DNA from: an uncultured Fusobacteriaceae bacterium
GTDB taxonomy: Bacteria; Fusobacteriota; Fusobacteriia; Fusobacteriales; Fusobacteriaceae
Reading direction: 5' to 3'
Assembly: GCA_947038515.1 (NCBI GenBank)
Contig: CAMQWJ010000009.1
Span: forward strand, 1-58,252
DNA length: 58,252 nt
Shown here: piece by piece, positions 38,368-47,108 of the stretch
How the letters are laid out: each line of letters starts with the position of its first letter
Position numbering within the stretch: position 1 is the first letter of the stretch
Program-made: the position numbers and the translations under genes
Notes under the pieces: generated by a model
What the model was told of the DNA's origin: nothing
The model's input: only the letters and a program-made list of their open reading frames with translations
The model's database searches: none

Positions 38368-39330
38368 ATGATTAATTCAAAAGATGTGAAAATATTTTGT
38401 GGGAATTCAAATCATGAGTTGGCTGAAAAAATTGCTAAGTATTGTGGAGCAGAGTTAGGAGCAGTAGCAGTTATGAAGTTTGAAGATGGGGAAATAAATA
38501 TAAGAATTGATGAAACAGTTCGAGGAAGAGATGTTTTTTTAATTCAGTCAACTTCTAATCCAGTAAATGAAAACTTGATGGAAGTTCTTATATTTATTGA
38601 TGCACTAAGAAGAGCTTCAGCAAAAAGTATAACTGTTGTAATGCCATATTATGGATATGCAAGACAAGATAGAAAAGCAAATCCTAGAGAACCAATTACA
38701 TCTAAATTAGTTGCTAATCTTCTAACTAAAGCTGGAGCAACGCGAGTAATGACAATGGATCTTCATGCAGACCAAATACAAGGATTTTTTGATATTCCTG
38801 TTGACCATTTACAGGCTTTACCACTACTTGCTAAATATTTTATAGACAAAGGACTACATGGAGAAAAAGTTGTAGTAGTATCTCCAGATATTGGTGGAGT
38901 TAAAAGAGCTAGAAAATTAGCAGAATGGTTAGATTGTAAAATTGTTATAATTGATAAAAGAAGACCTAAACCTAATATGTCAGAAGTTATGAATGTTATA
39001 GGAGAAGTTGAAGGGAAAATTGCAATATTTATAGATGATATGATAGATACTGCCGGAACAATAATAGGTGGTGCAGATTCAATTATTGCAAGAGGGGCCA
39101 TTGAAGCCTATGCTTGTTGTTCGCATGGTATTTTTTCAGGACCAGCAATTGAAAGAATAAAAAATTCAGCATTAAAAGAGGTTGTAATAACAGACTCTAT
39201 TCAACAGAATGAAGATAAAAGATTAGATAAAATAAAAATTTTAACTTCTTCAGAAATATTTGCAGAAGCAATTTCGAGAGTGGTTCGTAATGAAGCTCTC
39301 TCAGAACTTTTTGAAAAAAAAATAATGTAA
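38368..39330 (+). CDS. prs: Ribose-phosphate pyrophosphokinase
   Basis: Makes PRPP from ribose-5-phosphate and ATP for nucleotide, His and Trp synthesis. 320 residues. The substrate loops [54 protein letters not shown] and the PRPP motif [12 protein letters not shown] are all intact. ATG follows glmU's TAA immediately, with GGAGGA upstream inside glmU. Confidence 0.97.
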   Translation: MINSKDVKIFCGNSNHELAEKIAKYCGAELGAVAVMKFEDGEINIRIDETVRGRDVFLIQSTSNPVNENLMEVLIFIDALRRASAKSITVVMPYYGYARQDRKANPREPITSKLVANLLTKAGATRVMTMDLHADQIQGFFDIPVDHLQALPLLAKYFIDKGLHGEKVVVVSPDIGGVKRARKLAEWLDCKIVIIDKRRPKPNMSEVMNVIGEVEGKIAIFIDDMIDTAGTIIGGADSIIARGAIEAYACCSHGIFSGPAIERIKNSALKEVVITDSIQQNEDKRLDKIKILTSSEIFAEAISRVVRNEALSELFEKKIM

Positions 39331-39356
39331 TAAATAATGTAATAAGGAACATATCA

Positions 39357-39385
39357 TTGACAGAATTAAAAAAAAATGATAATAT
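39357..39385 (+). promoter_or_regulatory. Promoter for rpsB
   Basis: Consensus TTGACA (39357-39362), 17-bp spacer and TAATAT (39380-39385); the TATAAT at 39383-39388 gives a 20-bp spacer and is less likely. Confidence 0.6.
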
Positions 39386-39418
39386 AATATGTTATTAAAA
39401 TATACACATTAATTGTTT

Positions 39419-39451
39419 CTAGGCATGGTGCCTCTATTTTGGGGAGTCTAG
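39419..39451 (+). promoter_or_regulatory. Candidate S2 leader RNA
   Basis: CTAG (39419-39422) and CTAG (39448-39451) bracket a hairpin AGGCA-TGG-TGCCT and a GC-rich CCTC...GGGGAG pair, an unusually GC-rich island in this leader between the promoter and rpsB. Several folds are possible. Confidence 0.4.
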
Positions 39452-39503
39452 TTTTAAGATTAATGGAAGAATAACCTAATAAAAATCTTGAGGAGGAAAA
39501 AAA

Positions 39504-40247
39504 ATGGCAGTAATTACAATGAAACAATTATTAGAAGCTGGGGTTCACTTTGGACATCAAGCAAAGAGATGGAATCCAAAAATGAAACCTTATATTTTTA
39601 CAGAGAGAAATGGGATTCATGTTATTGATCTTCATAAATCTTTAAAGAAAATTGAATTAGCTTATGATGTTATGAGAGATATCGCATCAAAAGGTGGAAA
39701 GGTTCTATTTGTTGGAACTAAGAAACAAGCACAAGATGCAGTGAAAGAACAGGCTGAGAGATCAGGAATGTATTATGTAAACAATAGATGGCTAGGTGGA
39801 ATGCTTACTAACTATAAAACAATAAAAGCTAGAATAGCTAGACTTAAAGAACTTGAAACTATGGAAGCAGATGGAACTTTAGATACAGCTTATACTAAAA
39901 AAGAAGCAGCAAATTTCAGAAAGGAATTAGTAAAACTTTCTAAGAACTTAACTGGAATAAAAGATATGAAAGATGTTCCACAAGCTATATTTATTATAGA
40001 TGTTAAGAAAGAAACTCTTTCTGTTGTAGAAGCGGCTAACTTAGGGATTCCTGTATTTGCTATGATAGATACAAATGTAGATCCAGATTTAATAACTTAT
40101 CCAATTCCTGCAAATGATGATGCAATAAGATCAGTAAAGCTTATTACAACTGTAATGGCAAATGCTATTATTGAAGGAAACCAAGGTAAAGAAGTTGCTG
40201 CAGAAGAAACTGTTGCTGTTAATGTAGAAGAAGGTTCTGCAGAGTAA
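39504..40247 (+). CDS. rpsB: 30S ribosomal protein S2
   Basis: 247 residues. [27 protein letters not shown] and [17 protein letters not shown] are S2 signatures, and the C-terminus is acidic as usual. GAGGAGG precedes ATG 39504. First gene of the rpsB-tsf-pyrH-frr group. Confidence 0.97.
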   Translation: MAVITMKQLLEAGVHFGHQAKRWNPKMKPYIFTERNGIHVIDLHKSLKKIELAYDVMRDIASKGGKVLFVGTKKQAQDAVKEQAERSGMYYVNNRWLGGMLTNYKTIKARIARLKELETMEADGTLDTAYTKKEAANFRKELVKLSKNLTGIKDMKDVPQAIFIIDVKKETLSVVEAANLGIPVFAMIDTNVDPDLITYPIPANDDAIRSVKLITTVMANAIIEGNQGKEVAAEETVAVNVEEGSAE

Positions 40248-40272
40248 TAGTGGTAAAAACTAAAAAAAATGT

Positions 40273-40310
40273 AGAATTGAGTGATTGTTTTAGATTACTC
40301 AATTCTTTAT
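40273..40310 (+). terminator. Attenuator-like hairpin between rpsB and tsf
   Basis: AGAATTGAGT (40273-40282) pairs perfectly with ACTCAATTCT (40297-40306), followed by TTAT. The short T tract suggests partial termination. Confidence 0.6.
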
Positions 40311-40318
40311 ATAAAATT

Positions 40319-40356
40319 AACAATAATAAAGGAGTAAATTCTCACTTTTTATTGTT
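40319..40356 (+). promoter_or_regulatory. Second hairpin before tsf
   Basis: AACAATAA pairs with TTATTGTT at the base, continuing with AAAG/CTTT and GGAG/CTC pairs around a 6-nt loop. It buries an AAAGGAG sequence, while the real tsf ribosome binding site follows it. Confidence 0.5.
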
Positions 40357-40378
40357 ATATAAAATAAGGAGGAAGAAA

Positions 40379-41272
40379 ATGGCAGAGGTAACGGCTGGTT
40401 TAGTAAAAGAATTAAGAGAAAGAACTGGTGCTGGAATGATGGATTGTAAAAGAGCACTTATAGATATGGGTGGAGATATGGAAAAAGCTATCGACTTACT
40501 TAGAGAGAAAGGAATAGCTAAAGCTGCTAAAAAATCTGGAAGAATTGCAGCAGAAGGTTTAATTTTTGAAGGAGTATCTTCTGATAAAAAAACTGCGGTA
40601 GTATTAGAATTTAATTCTGAAACTGATTTTGTAGCTAAGAATCCTGAGTTTATAGCTTTAGGAAACAAGTTAGTAGAAATAGTTTTAAAAAATAAAAATG
40701 TAAATACTGTTGAAGAGCTTAATGCTGTAGAAATCGAAGCAGGAAAAACAGTAACTGCTACAATATCAGAGCTTATAGCTAAAATTGGTGAAAACATGAA
40801 CCTAAGAAGATTCTCAAAAGTTTCTACTGAAGGATTTGTAACTACATATAATCACTTAGGTGGAAAATTGGGAGTTATTGTAGAATTAATAGGTGAGGGA
40901 ACAGATGCAAATGTTGCTAAAGCAAAAGATATTGCTATGCATGTTGCTGCTATGGATCCTAAGTATGTTACTAGTGAAGAAGTTACAAAAACAGATTTAG
41001 AGAGAGAAAAAGAAATATCTAGAAAGCAATTGGAAGCAGAAGGAAAGCCAGCACAAATAATTGAAAAAATATTAGTTGGTAAAATGAATAAATTTTATGA
41101 GGATAATTGCTTAGTTGATCAAATATTTGTAAAAGCAGTAAACAAAGAAACTGTTGCTACTTTTGCAGGAGATTGTAAAGTAATATCTTTTAGAAGATAT
41201 AAAGTTGGAGACGGAATTGAAAGAGAAGAAGTAGATTTTGCAGCAGAAGTTGCAGCTCAGCTTAAAGGATAA
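40379..41272 (+). CDS. tsf: Translation elongation factor Ts
   Basis: Nucleotide exchange factor for EF-Tu. 297 residues from ATG 40379, where AAGGAGGA lies upstream and similarity begins ([27 protein letters not shown]). The frame is open for 43 codons upstream across two hairpins, but that part is non-coding. [14 protein letters not shown] and [10 protein letters not shown] are conserved blocks. Confidence 0.96.
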   Translation: MAEVTAGLVKELRERTGAGMMDCKRALIDMGGDMEKAIDLLREKGIAKAAKKSGRIAAEGLIFEGVSSDKKTAVVLEFNSETDFVAKNPEFIALGNKLVEIVLKNKNVNTVEELNAVEIEAGKTVTATISELIAKIGENMNLRRFSKVSTEGFVTTYNHLGGKLGVIVELIGEGTDANVAKAKDIAMHVAAMDPKYVTSEEVTKTDLEREKEISRKQLEAEGKPAQIIEKILVGKMNKFYEDNCLVDQIFVKAVNKETVATFAGDCKVISFRRYKVGDGIEREEVDFAAEVAAQLKG

Positions 41273-41286
41273 TTAAATTCTATTAG

Positions 41287-41317
41287 TGAGGTACAACTTT
41301 AGTTGTACCTCTTTTTA
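41287..41317 (+). terminator. Terminator-like hairpin between tsf and pyrH
   Basis: GAGGTACAAC and GTTGTACCTC form a strong stem, followed by TTTTTA. Confidence 0.8.
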
Positions 41318-41353
41318 CATAACTTAAAGAAAAAAATAATAAGGGAGTAAAAA

Positions 41354-42070
41354 ATGAAACCAGCTTATAAAACAGTTCTTTTAAAATTGAGTGGAGAGGC
41401 TTTAATGGGAGAACAAGAATTTGGAATCTCTTCTGAAGTTATAACATCATATGCGAATCAGATTAAGGAAGTTACAGAATTAGGTGTTGAACTTGCTGTT
41501 GTAATTGGTGGTGGTAACATTTTTAGAGGTCTTTCTGGGTCTTCGCAGGGGATAGATAGAGTTACAGGAGACCATATGGGGATGCTTGCAACTGTTATAA
41601 ATTCTTTAGCACTTCAAAATGCAATAGAAAAAATAGGTGTTGAATGTAGAGTTCAAAGTGCAATTGAAATGCCTAAAATCGCAGAACCTTTTATCAAGAG
41701 AAAAGCCCAAAGACATTTATCAAAAGGGAGAGTTGTAATATTTGGTGGAGGGACAGGAAATCCTTACTTTACAACAGATACTGCTGCAGCTCTAAGAGCA
41801 ATTGAGATAAATGCTGATGTAGTTATGAAAGCTACAAAAGTTGATGGAATTTATGATAAAGATCCAATGAAATATAGTGATGCAAAAAAATATATGGAAG
41901 TGACTTATACAGAAGTATTAAACAAAGATTTGAAGGTAATGGATGCAACAGCAATATCACTTTGTAGAGAGAATAAATTACCTATAATTGTTTTTGATTC
42001 TGTTACAGCGGGAAATATTGTAAAAGTGATTTGTGGAGAAAAATTAGGAACAACAGTTGTTGAAAAATAA
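41354..42070 (+). CDS. pyrH: Uridylate kinase
   Basis: Phosphorylates UMP to UDP. 238 residues of the amino-acid-kinase fold: [42 protein letters not shown] and [14 protein letters not shown] are the bacterial PyrH motifs. AAGGGAG precedes ATG 41354. frr follows, the usual gene order. Confidence 0.96.
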   Translation: MKPAYKTVLLKLSGEALMGEQEFGISSEVITSYANQIKEVTELGVELAVVIGGGNIFRGLSGSSQGIDRVTGDHMGMLATVINSLALQNAIEKIGVECRVQSAIEMPKIAEPFIKRKAQRHLSKGRVVIFGGGTGNPYFTTDTAAALRAIEINADVVMKATKVDGIYDKDPMKYSDAKKYMEVTYTEVLNKDLKVMDATAISLCRENKLPIIVFDSVTAGNIVKVICGEKLGTTVVEK

Positions 42071-42121
42071 AAATTTAATAGATGTTGAACGATTGAGTAA
42101 GTGAAAATAGGAGAGTATAAA

Positions 42122-42682
42122 ATGCCAGCAAATAAAGTAATTTCAGAAGCAAAAGAAAAAATGGGGAAAGCAGTAGAAGCAACAAGACAGAAGTTTACTT
42201 CGATAAGAGCAGGAAGAGCAAATGTAGCAATGCTAGATGGTATAAAAGTTGATATGTATGGAACAGATACACCTCTTAATCAAGTAGGAACAGTATCGGC
42301 TCCAGAGGCAAGATTATTAGTGATAGATCCTTGGGATAAATCGGTAATACCTAAAATAGAGAAGGCATTAATGTTTTCAAATATTGGATTAGTACCTAAT
42401 AATGATGGAAAAGTAATTAGAATGATGATACCAGACCTTACAGCTGAAAGAAGAAAAGAGTATGCTAAGTTGGCTAAAACAGAAGCAGAAAATGGAAAAA
42501 TAGCTGTTAGAAATATAAGAAAAGATATTAATAATGGTTTAAGAAAATTAGAAAAAGACAATGAAATTAGTGAAGATGATTTAAAAAGATTTGAGATAGA
42601 TGCTCAAAAACTTACTGATGGTACAATAAAAGAGATAGATGAAATTTTAACTAAAAAGGAAAAAGAAATAACAACAGTATAA
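42122..42682 (+). CDS. frr: Ribosome recycling factor
   Basis: Splits post-termination ribosomes with EF-G. 186 residues from ATG 42122, with AGGAGAG seven bases upstream; a GTG 21 bases earlier precedes that site and is rejected. TRQKFTSIRAGRANVAMLDGI and RREYAKLAK-type segment RRKEYAKLAKTEAENGKIAV are signatures. Last gene before the eut operon. Confidence 0.96.
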   Translation: MPANKVISEAKEKMGKAVEATRQKFTSIRAGRANVAMLDGIKVDMYGTDTPLNQVGTVSAPEARLLVIDPWDKSVIPKIEKALMFSNIGLVPNNDGKVIRMMIPDLTAERRKEYAKLAKTEAENGKIAVRNIRKDINNGLRKLEKDNEISEDDLKRFEIDAQKLTDGTIKEIDEILTKKEKEITTV

Positions 42683-42686
42683 TATA

Positions 42687-42740
42687 AAAGACGACTTAAA
42701 TGATTAATGAAAAATTATAAATTAAGTAGTCTTTATTTTT
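42687..42740 (+). terminator. Terminator between frr and eutS
   Basis: AAAGACGACTTAA (42687-42699) pairs with TTAAGTAGTCTTT (42722-42734) with one mismatch around a 22-nt AT-rich loop, followed by ATTTTT. The loop contains ATGATTAA, which could form a weak 3-bp hexaloop hairpin of EutV type (loop AATGAT), but no convincing partner hairpin is present. Confidence 0.65.
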
Positions 42741-42769
42741 AAAGTTTTTAAAGGAAAAAGGAGTTATGT

Positions 42770-43111
42770 ATGGAAAAATTAAGAAGTGTTCAAGAATATG
42801 TTCCAGGGAAACAAGTTACTTTAGCTCACCTTATCGCTCATCCAGATTCTTCTATTTATAAGAAATTGGGTTTAGTGATGGAAAAAAAAGATGCTATTGG
42901 AATATTGACAATTACTCCTGGAGAAGCAGCAATAATAGCAGCAGATATAGCTACAAAATCTGGAGATGTTGAAATAGGCTTTTTAGATAGATTTAGTGGA
43001 ACATTGGTAATTACAGGAGATGTTTCAAGTGTAGAATGCTCTTTAAGGTCTATAACAGATTTTTTAAAAGATGTTTTGAAGTTTTCTACTTTCTCTATGA
43101 CTAGGTCTTAA
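42770..43111 (+). CDS. eutS: Ethanolamine microcompartment shell protein EutS
   Basis: Bent hexameric BMC-H shell protein with circular permutation. 113 residues; [39 protein letters not shown] and [15 protein letters not shown] match EutS/PduU. The preceding AAAAAGGAG gives a strong start at ATG 42770. It stands first in the eut operon and ahead of the regulator genes, three bases before eutP. Confidence 0.95.
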   Translation: MEKLRSVQEYVPGKQVTLAHLIAHPDSSIYKKLGLVMEKKDAIGILTITPGEAAIIAADIATKSGDVEIGFLDRFSGTLVITGDVSSVECSLRSITDFLKDVLKFSTFSMTRS

Positions 43112-43113
43112 AG

Positions 43114-43548
43114 ATGAAAGTAATGCTGATTGGTCGAACAGGATGTGGAAAAACTACGTTGGCTCAGATATTAAATGATGAAGTTATAGAATATCGAAAG
43201 ACTCAGATGATACTTTATGAAGGTGAGATTATAGATACGCCTGGTGAATATTTAGAGAATAGAAATTATTATAGAGCTCTATCTGTTGCAAGTGGAGATG
43301 TAGATATAATTTTTATGTTACAATCTGCTGAGGATAAAGAAAGTTTGTATCCTCCAAATTTCACAGAAATGTTTCACGGGAAGACTATATATGGAATAAT
43401 CACTAAAACAGATTTAAATTCCAATATAGAAAGAGCGAGTAAATTTTTGAAATATTCTGGTGTAGAAAAAATATATGCAATAAATTCATCAGAAAAAGCT
43501 AATATAAAAGAGATTAGAAAACTATTGAAAATAAGTCATTCTGAATAA
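43114..43548 (+). CDS. eutP: EutP, P-loop NTPase of ethanolamine utilisation
   Basis: 144 residues. P-loop GRTGCGKT at 7-14, the switch region IIDTPGEYLENRNYYRAL and the TKTD base motif identify the EutP/PduV family of Ras-like GTPase-fold proteins. Acetate kinase activity has been reported for EutP in Salmonella, which would recover ATP from the acetyl-phosphate made by PduL. Located between eutS and eutV. Confidence 0.93.
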   Translation: MKVMLIGRTGCGKTTLAQILNDEVIEYRKTQMILYEGEIIDTPGEYLENRNYYRALSVASGDVDIIFMLQSAEDKESLYPPNFTEMFHGKTIYGIITKTDLNSNIERASKFLKYSGVEKIYAINSSEKANIKEIRKLLKISHSE

Positions 43549-43574
43549 AAAATGATACAATATGAGGTAAAATT

Positions 43575-44153
43575 ATGAAGTTGAAAATTTTAATTGCTGA
43601 AGATAGTTCTTTAATTAGAATGGATTTGTCAGAGATTTTGAAATTAAATGGTTATGAAGTCATTGGTGAGGCCTGTGATGGCTTAGAGTGTCTGAATTTA
43701 GTGAAAATATTAAAACCAGATATAATTTTACTAGATATAAAAATGCCTTTATTAAATGGGATTAATGTAGCTAGAATTTTGAAAGAAGAAAATTATCAAG
43801 GCTGTATTATAATGCTAACTGCCTATAGTAATAAGGATTATATAAAAGAAAGTTCAGAAAACGGAGTTGCTGGATATTTAATAAAACCTTTAAATGAAGA
43901 TGTTTTATTGGGACAAATAAGTTTTTGTTATAAAAACTTTAAAGAAAAAAAAGATTTAGAAGAATCAGTAGTAAAAATAGAAAAAAAACTAAAAGAAAGA
44001 AAAGAATTGGATAAAGCGAAGGGTATTTTGATGGCAAAATATTCTTTAACAGAAGAAGAAGCGTACAAAAAAATAAGAACAATTAGCATGGAGAAACGAA
44101 TGGAAGTTTCAGTTTTAGTAGAAATTATTAATAGAAGTGGGGAACTTTTGTGA
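43575..44153 (+). CDS. eutV: ANTAR response regulator EutV
   Basis: RNA-binding antiterminator. 192 residues: a receiver domain (1-120) with the phosphoacceptor Asp54 in LLDIKMP, a coiled linker (about 120-140) and a C-terminal ANTAR domain (KELDKAKGILMAKYSLTEEEAYKKIRTIS). When phosphorylated by EutW it dimerises and binds paired hexaloop hairpins to block terminators. Its probable target lies ahead of eutA. Overlaps eutW by four bases. Confidence 0.95.
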   Translation: MKLKILIAEDSSLIRMDLSEILKLNGYEVIGEACDGLECLNLVKILKPDIILLDIKMPLLNGINVARILKEENYQGCIIMLTAYSNKDYIKESSENGVAGYLIKPLNEDVLLGQISFCYKNFKEKKDLEESVVKIEKKLKERKELDKAKGILMAKYSLTEEEAYKKIRTISMEKRMEVSVLVEIINRSGELL

Positions 44154-45559
44154 TAAGAAATTTTTGTAAAAGCTGTGGAACTTTGACACCTATTGAAATA
44201 AATAAAGTTGAGACCATAGTAGAAACAGTTAGAGTATTAGGAAATATTTTGAATTTAGATATTTTTATTGATTGTCCAACAAAAGATTCAGGAAAAGCCA
44301 TGGTGGTTTATCATTATAGACCTGAGAATAAGAGCTTATATTCTGAAAATATAAGTGGACAGTTTGCTTTAGAGAAAAATGAACCTGCAGTTTTTAGAAC
44401 ATTATCAACCACCTTACCTTCAAAGAATTATAAAGCAATAACTCAAGAGGGTGAGAGTGTATTACAAAATGTACTACCTATTAAAACTGATGATGGAGCA
44501 ATTGTGGGAGCAATAATTGTAGAGTTTTCAGGAGAACAAAATTTATTAGCATTAAAACAGTTGAATGTTGCAACTAAGAGGATTATTAGGACCATTGATG
44601 ACTCTAAAAATAATATATCAGATTTTATGAATGATGGAATAATTGTATTTGACCATAAAGGAATAGCAACTTATGCCAATAGATCAGCTAAGGAGATATA
44701 TAGTTGTCTTGGATTTAGTGAAATGATAGTAGGAGAACATTTTCAAAATATTGTAATCAGCAAAATAACATATGAAGAGATTTTAAAAATAAAAAAAGTG
44801 AATATAGCAGAAATAAATATTTCAACTCGTTCTATTTCAGTCAGTTATTTTGTTACAAAAGTAAAAAAAAATAAAGAAAATATAATTATGGTAATTAGAG
44901 ATATTACGAAAGAAAGGAATAAAGAAAAAGAATTAGTATATAAATCTGTAGCAATAAAAGAAATTCATCATCGAGTAAAAAATAATTTGCAAACAATTGC
45001 GAGTCTATTAAGGATTCAAAAAAGAAGGACGATGAATGATGAAGTAAAAAAAATTTTAACAGAAACAATAAGTAGAATATTAAGTATTGCAATTACACAT
45101 GAAGTTTTGTCAGAGAATGGCTTGGAGAAATTGGATATAAAAGAGATAATTGGTTTGATTTTAAAAAATTTCTCTACAACAGCACTTGACAAAAGTGAAA
45201 AAATAAGCTTTAATATAGTAGGAGATAGTTTTAATATATCTTCAGATAAAGCAACAGCAATTGCATTAGTAATAAATGAAATTTTTCAAAATATAATTGA
45301 TTATGCTTTTCCAGAAAAATTTCAAGAAAAATTTTTAAGGGTTGGAAAAATAGATATATTGATTGAAAAAAAAATGTTCTATTCTACTATTATAATTACT
45401 GACAATGGAGTCGGTATAGAAGAGAAGAAGATTAAAAAATATGGTTTAGGATTAACAATTGTAGAAAAAATAATTATAGAACAATTAAGTGGAAAATTTA
45501 TATTAGAAAGCCTTGTAGGAAAGGGAACAACTATTAAAATTGAAATGAAAAATGAGTAA
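44150..45559 (+). CDS. eutW: Ethanolamine sensor histidine kinase EutW
   Basis: 469 residues, GTG start overlapping the eutV stop. The N-terminal part is a soluble sensor region (about 1-150) beginning with FCKSCGTLTP, then a PAS-like segment (about 160-260), then the HisKA_2-type block KEIHHRVKNNLQTIASLLRIQ with His273/His274 and an ATPase domain with NEIFQNIIDYAF and TDNGVGIEEKKIKKYGLGL. No membrane segments, so it senses cytoplasmic ethanolamine. It is the partner of EutV. Confidence 0.94.
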   Translation: MIRNFCKSCGTLTPIEINKVETIVETVRVLGNILNLDIFIDCPTKDSGKAMVVYHYRPENKSLYSENISGQFALEKNEPAVFRTLSTTLPSKNYKAITQEGESVLQNVLPIKTDDGAIVGAIIVEFSGEQNLLALKQLNVATKRIIRTIDDSKNNISDFMNDGIIVFDHKGIATYANRSAKEIYSCLGFSEMIVGEHFQNIVISKITYEEILKIKKVNIAEINISTRSISVSYFVTKVKKNKENIIMVIRDITKERNKEKELVYKSVAIKEIHHRVKNNLQTIASLLRIQKRRTMNDEVKKILTETISRILSIAITHEVLSENGLEKLDIKEIIGLILKNFSTTALDKSEKISFNIVGDSFNISSDKATAIALVINEIFQNIIDYAFPEKFQEKFLRVGKIDILIEKKMFYSTIIITDNGVGIEEKKIKKYGLGLTIVEKIIIEQLSGKFILESLVGKGTTIKIEMKNE

Positions 45560-45602
45560 TAAATACAATGGAGTATTTATCTATAATTAGCAAAGAAGCT
45601 AA
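45559..45602 (+). promoter_or_regulatory. EutV-responsive antiterminator upstream of eutA (P1 and P2)
   Basis: P1: ATAAATAC (45559-45566) pairs with GTATTTAT (45573-45580), loop AATGGA. P2: TTAGC (45587-45591) pairs with GCTAA (45598-45602), loop AAAGAA. Both loops are six bases with A at position 1 and G at 4, the ANTAR recognition pattern. P2's right arm is the start of the terminator's left arm, so the two folds exclude each other. Confidence 0.85.
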
Positions 45603-45643
45603 AGAAAGTAGTTAATTATGAACTATTCTCTTTAGCTTTTTTA
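45596..45643 (+). terminator. Regulated intrinsic terminator before eutA
   Basis: AAGCTAAAGAAAGTAGTT (45596-45613) pairs with AACTATTCTCTTTAGCTT (45621-45638) with one mismatch and one wobble, followed by TTTTTT (45637-45642). EutV binding to P1/P2 should prevent it. Confidence 0.88.
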
Positions 45644-45658
45644 AAAAAAGGAGTTTTT

Positions 45659-47083
45659 ATGAAAGAGGAAATAATAAGTGTAGGAATAGATATAGGTACT
45701 TCGACAACACAAATTGTTTTTACTAAAATAATATTAGAAAATATTTCTTCTGGTGCCAGAGTGCCACAAATTCAAATTATAGATAAAAAAATAGTTTATA
45801 GAAGTGAAATATATTTTACCCCTTTAAAAAGTCAAAATGAAATAGATATTATTGAACTCAGAAAAATAATAGTGGATGAATATCAAAAATCAGGAATAGA
45901 AATAAAAAAAATTATTACTGGAGCAGTTATAATAACAGGAGAAACAGCAAGAAAAAATAATGCAAGAGAAGTGTTGGACTCTTTGAGTGACATGGCTGGA
46001 GACTTTGTGGTTGCAACAGCAGGCCCAGAATTGGAAAGCATTATATCTGGAAAAGGTTCTGGAGCAATGAAGTTTTCAAATGATAAAAATACTAGTATTT
46101 TTAATTTAGATATAGGTGGTGGAACTACAAATATTTCTAAATTTAAGAATGGAGAAGTAATTGATAATAACTGCTTAGATATAGGTGGAAGGTTAATAAA
46201 ATTTGATTTGTCTGGTGAAAAAATAATTTTTATATCAGAAAAATATAAACAAATTATTTTAGAATTAAAGTTAAATACAATAAAAGTAGGACTAGTACCT
46301 AAGCTGGAAGAATTAAGATGCTTATGTGAGAAATTAGGTGAAATTTTATTGGAGTCAATAGGAATAAAAGAGAAAAGTAAGGATTATTTTAACCTAATAA
46401 CAGACAAAAAGTTAAAAGATGATACTTTAGCTGAATATGTAAATTTTTCTGGTGGAGTTGCAGATTATATTTATACGGAACCAGGAATAGATTTATTCAA
46501 ATATGGGGATATAGGAATAATTTTAGGAATGGCAATTCAAAAGAAATTAAAAAAAGAAAATGTTAATGTGGTACAGTTAGGAGAAACGATAGGTGCTACT
46601 GTAGTGGGAGCTGGTTCTCATACAACAGAGATTAGTGGAAGTACAATCTACTATTCAGAAAGTATTCTACCATTAAAAAATATCCCTGTTATAAAGATTG
46701 ATGAACAAAAATTTTCTGGTGATTATAAAAAACTAGAAGAAAAAATTAAAGAAAAATTAGAATGGTTTAGACTAGAAGATGGACTCCAAGATGTTGCAGT
46801 AGGTCTTGTGGGACAAGATAATATAAGTTATAAAGAGATAATAGCAATTGCAGAAGTTTTATATAAAATTTTTGAAAAATCAACTAAATTAGTAGTAATA
46901 GTGGAATCAGATATGGGAAAAGCCCTAGGGCAAATGTTATCATTAAAATATGAGAAAGATTTTCCGATAATTTGTGTTGATGGAATAAAAGTTGGGGATG
47001 GTGATTTTATTGATATAGGAGAACCCCTTGGAAATGGAAGCGTTTTACCAGTTATTGTTAAGACATTGATTTTAAATTTTTAA
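45659..47083 (+). CDS. eutA: Ethanolamine ammonia-lyase reactivase EutA
   Basis: Actin-fold ATPase that exchanges damaged cobalamin in EutBC. 474 residues. VGIDIGTSTTQIVFTK (phosphate 1) and FNLDIGGGTTNISKFKNGEVI (phosphate 2), with LGETIGATVVGAGSHTTEISG, identify EutA. AAGGAG precedes ATG 45659. First gene behind the EutV antiterminator, so the catalytic and shell genes are expressed only with ethanolamine. Confidence 0.95.
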   Translation: MKEEIISVGIDIGTSTTQIVFTKIILENISSGARVPQIQIIDKKIVYRSEIYFTPLKSQNEIDIIELRKIIVDEYQKSGIEIKKIITGAVIITGETARKNNAREVLDSLSDMAGDFVVATAGPELESIISGKGSGAMKFSNDKNTSIFNLDIGGGTTNISKFKNGEVIDNNCLDIGGRLIKFDLSGEKIIFISEKYKQIILELKLNTIKVGLVPKLEELRCLCEKLGEILLESIGIKEKSKDYFNLITDKKLKDDTLAEYVNFSGGVADYIYTEPGIDLFKYGDIGIILGMAIQKKLKKENVNVVQLGETIGATVVGAGSHTTEISGSTIYYSESILPLKNIPVIKIDEQKFSGDYKKLEEKIKEKLEWFRLEDGLQDVAVGLVGQDNISYKEIIAIAEVLYKIFEKSTKLVVIVESDMGKALGQMLSLKYEKDFPIICVDGIKVGDGDFIDIGEPLGNGSVLPVIVKTLILNF

Positions 47084-47108
47084 AAAATATAAATAAAGAG
47101 GTGAAGTA

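Noticed and set aside
40250-40378. 43-codon N-terminal extension of tsf
   Set aside because: It crosses two RNA hairpins and shows no similarity to EF-Ts; ATG 40379 has AAGGAGGA.
42683-42769. A second full EutV antiterminator before eutS
   Set aside because: Only one weak 3-bp hexaloop hairpin could be drawn and no partner hairpin.
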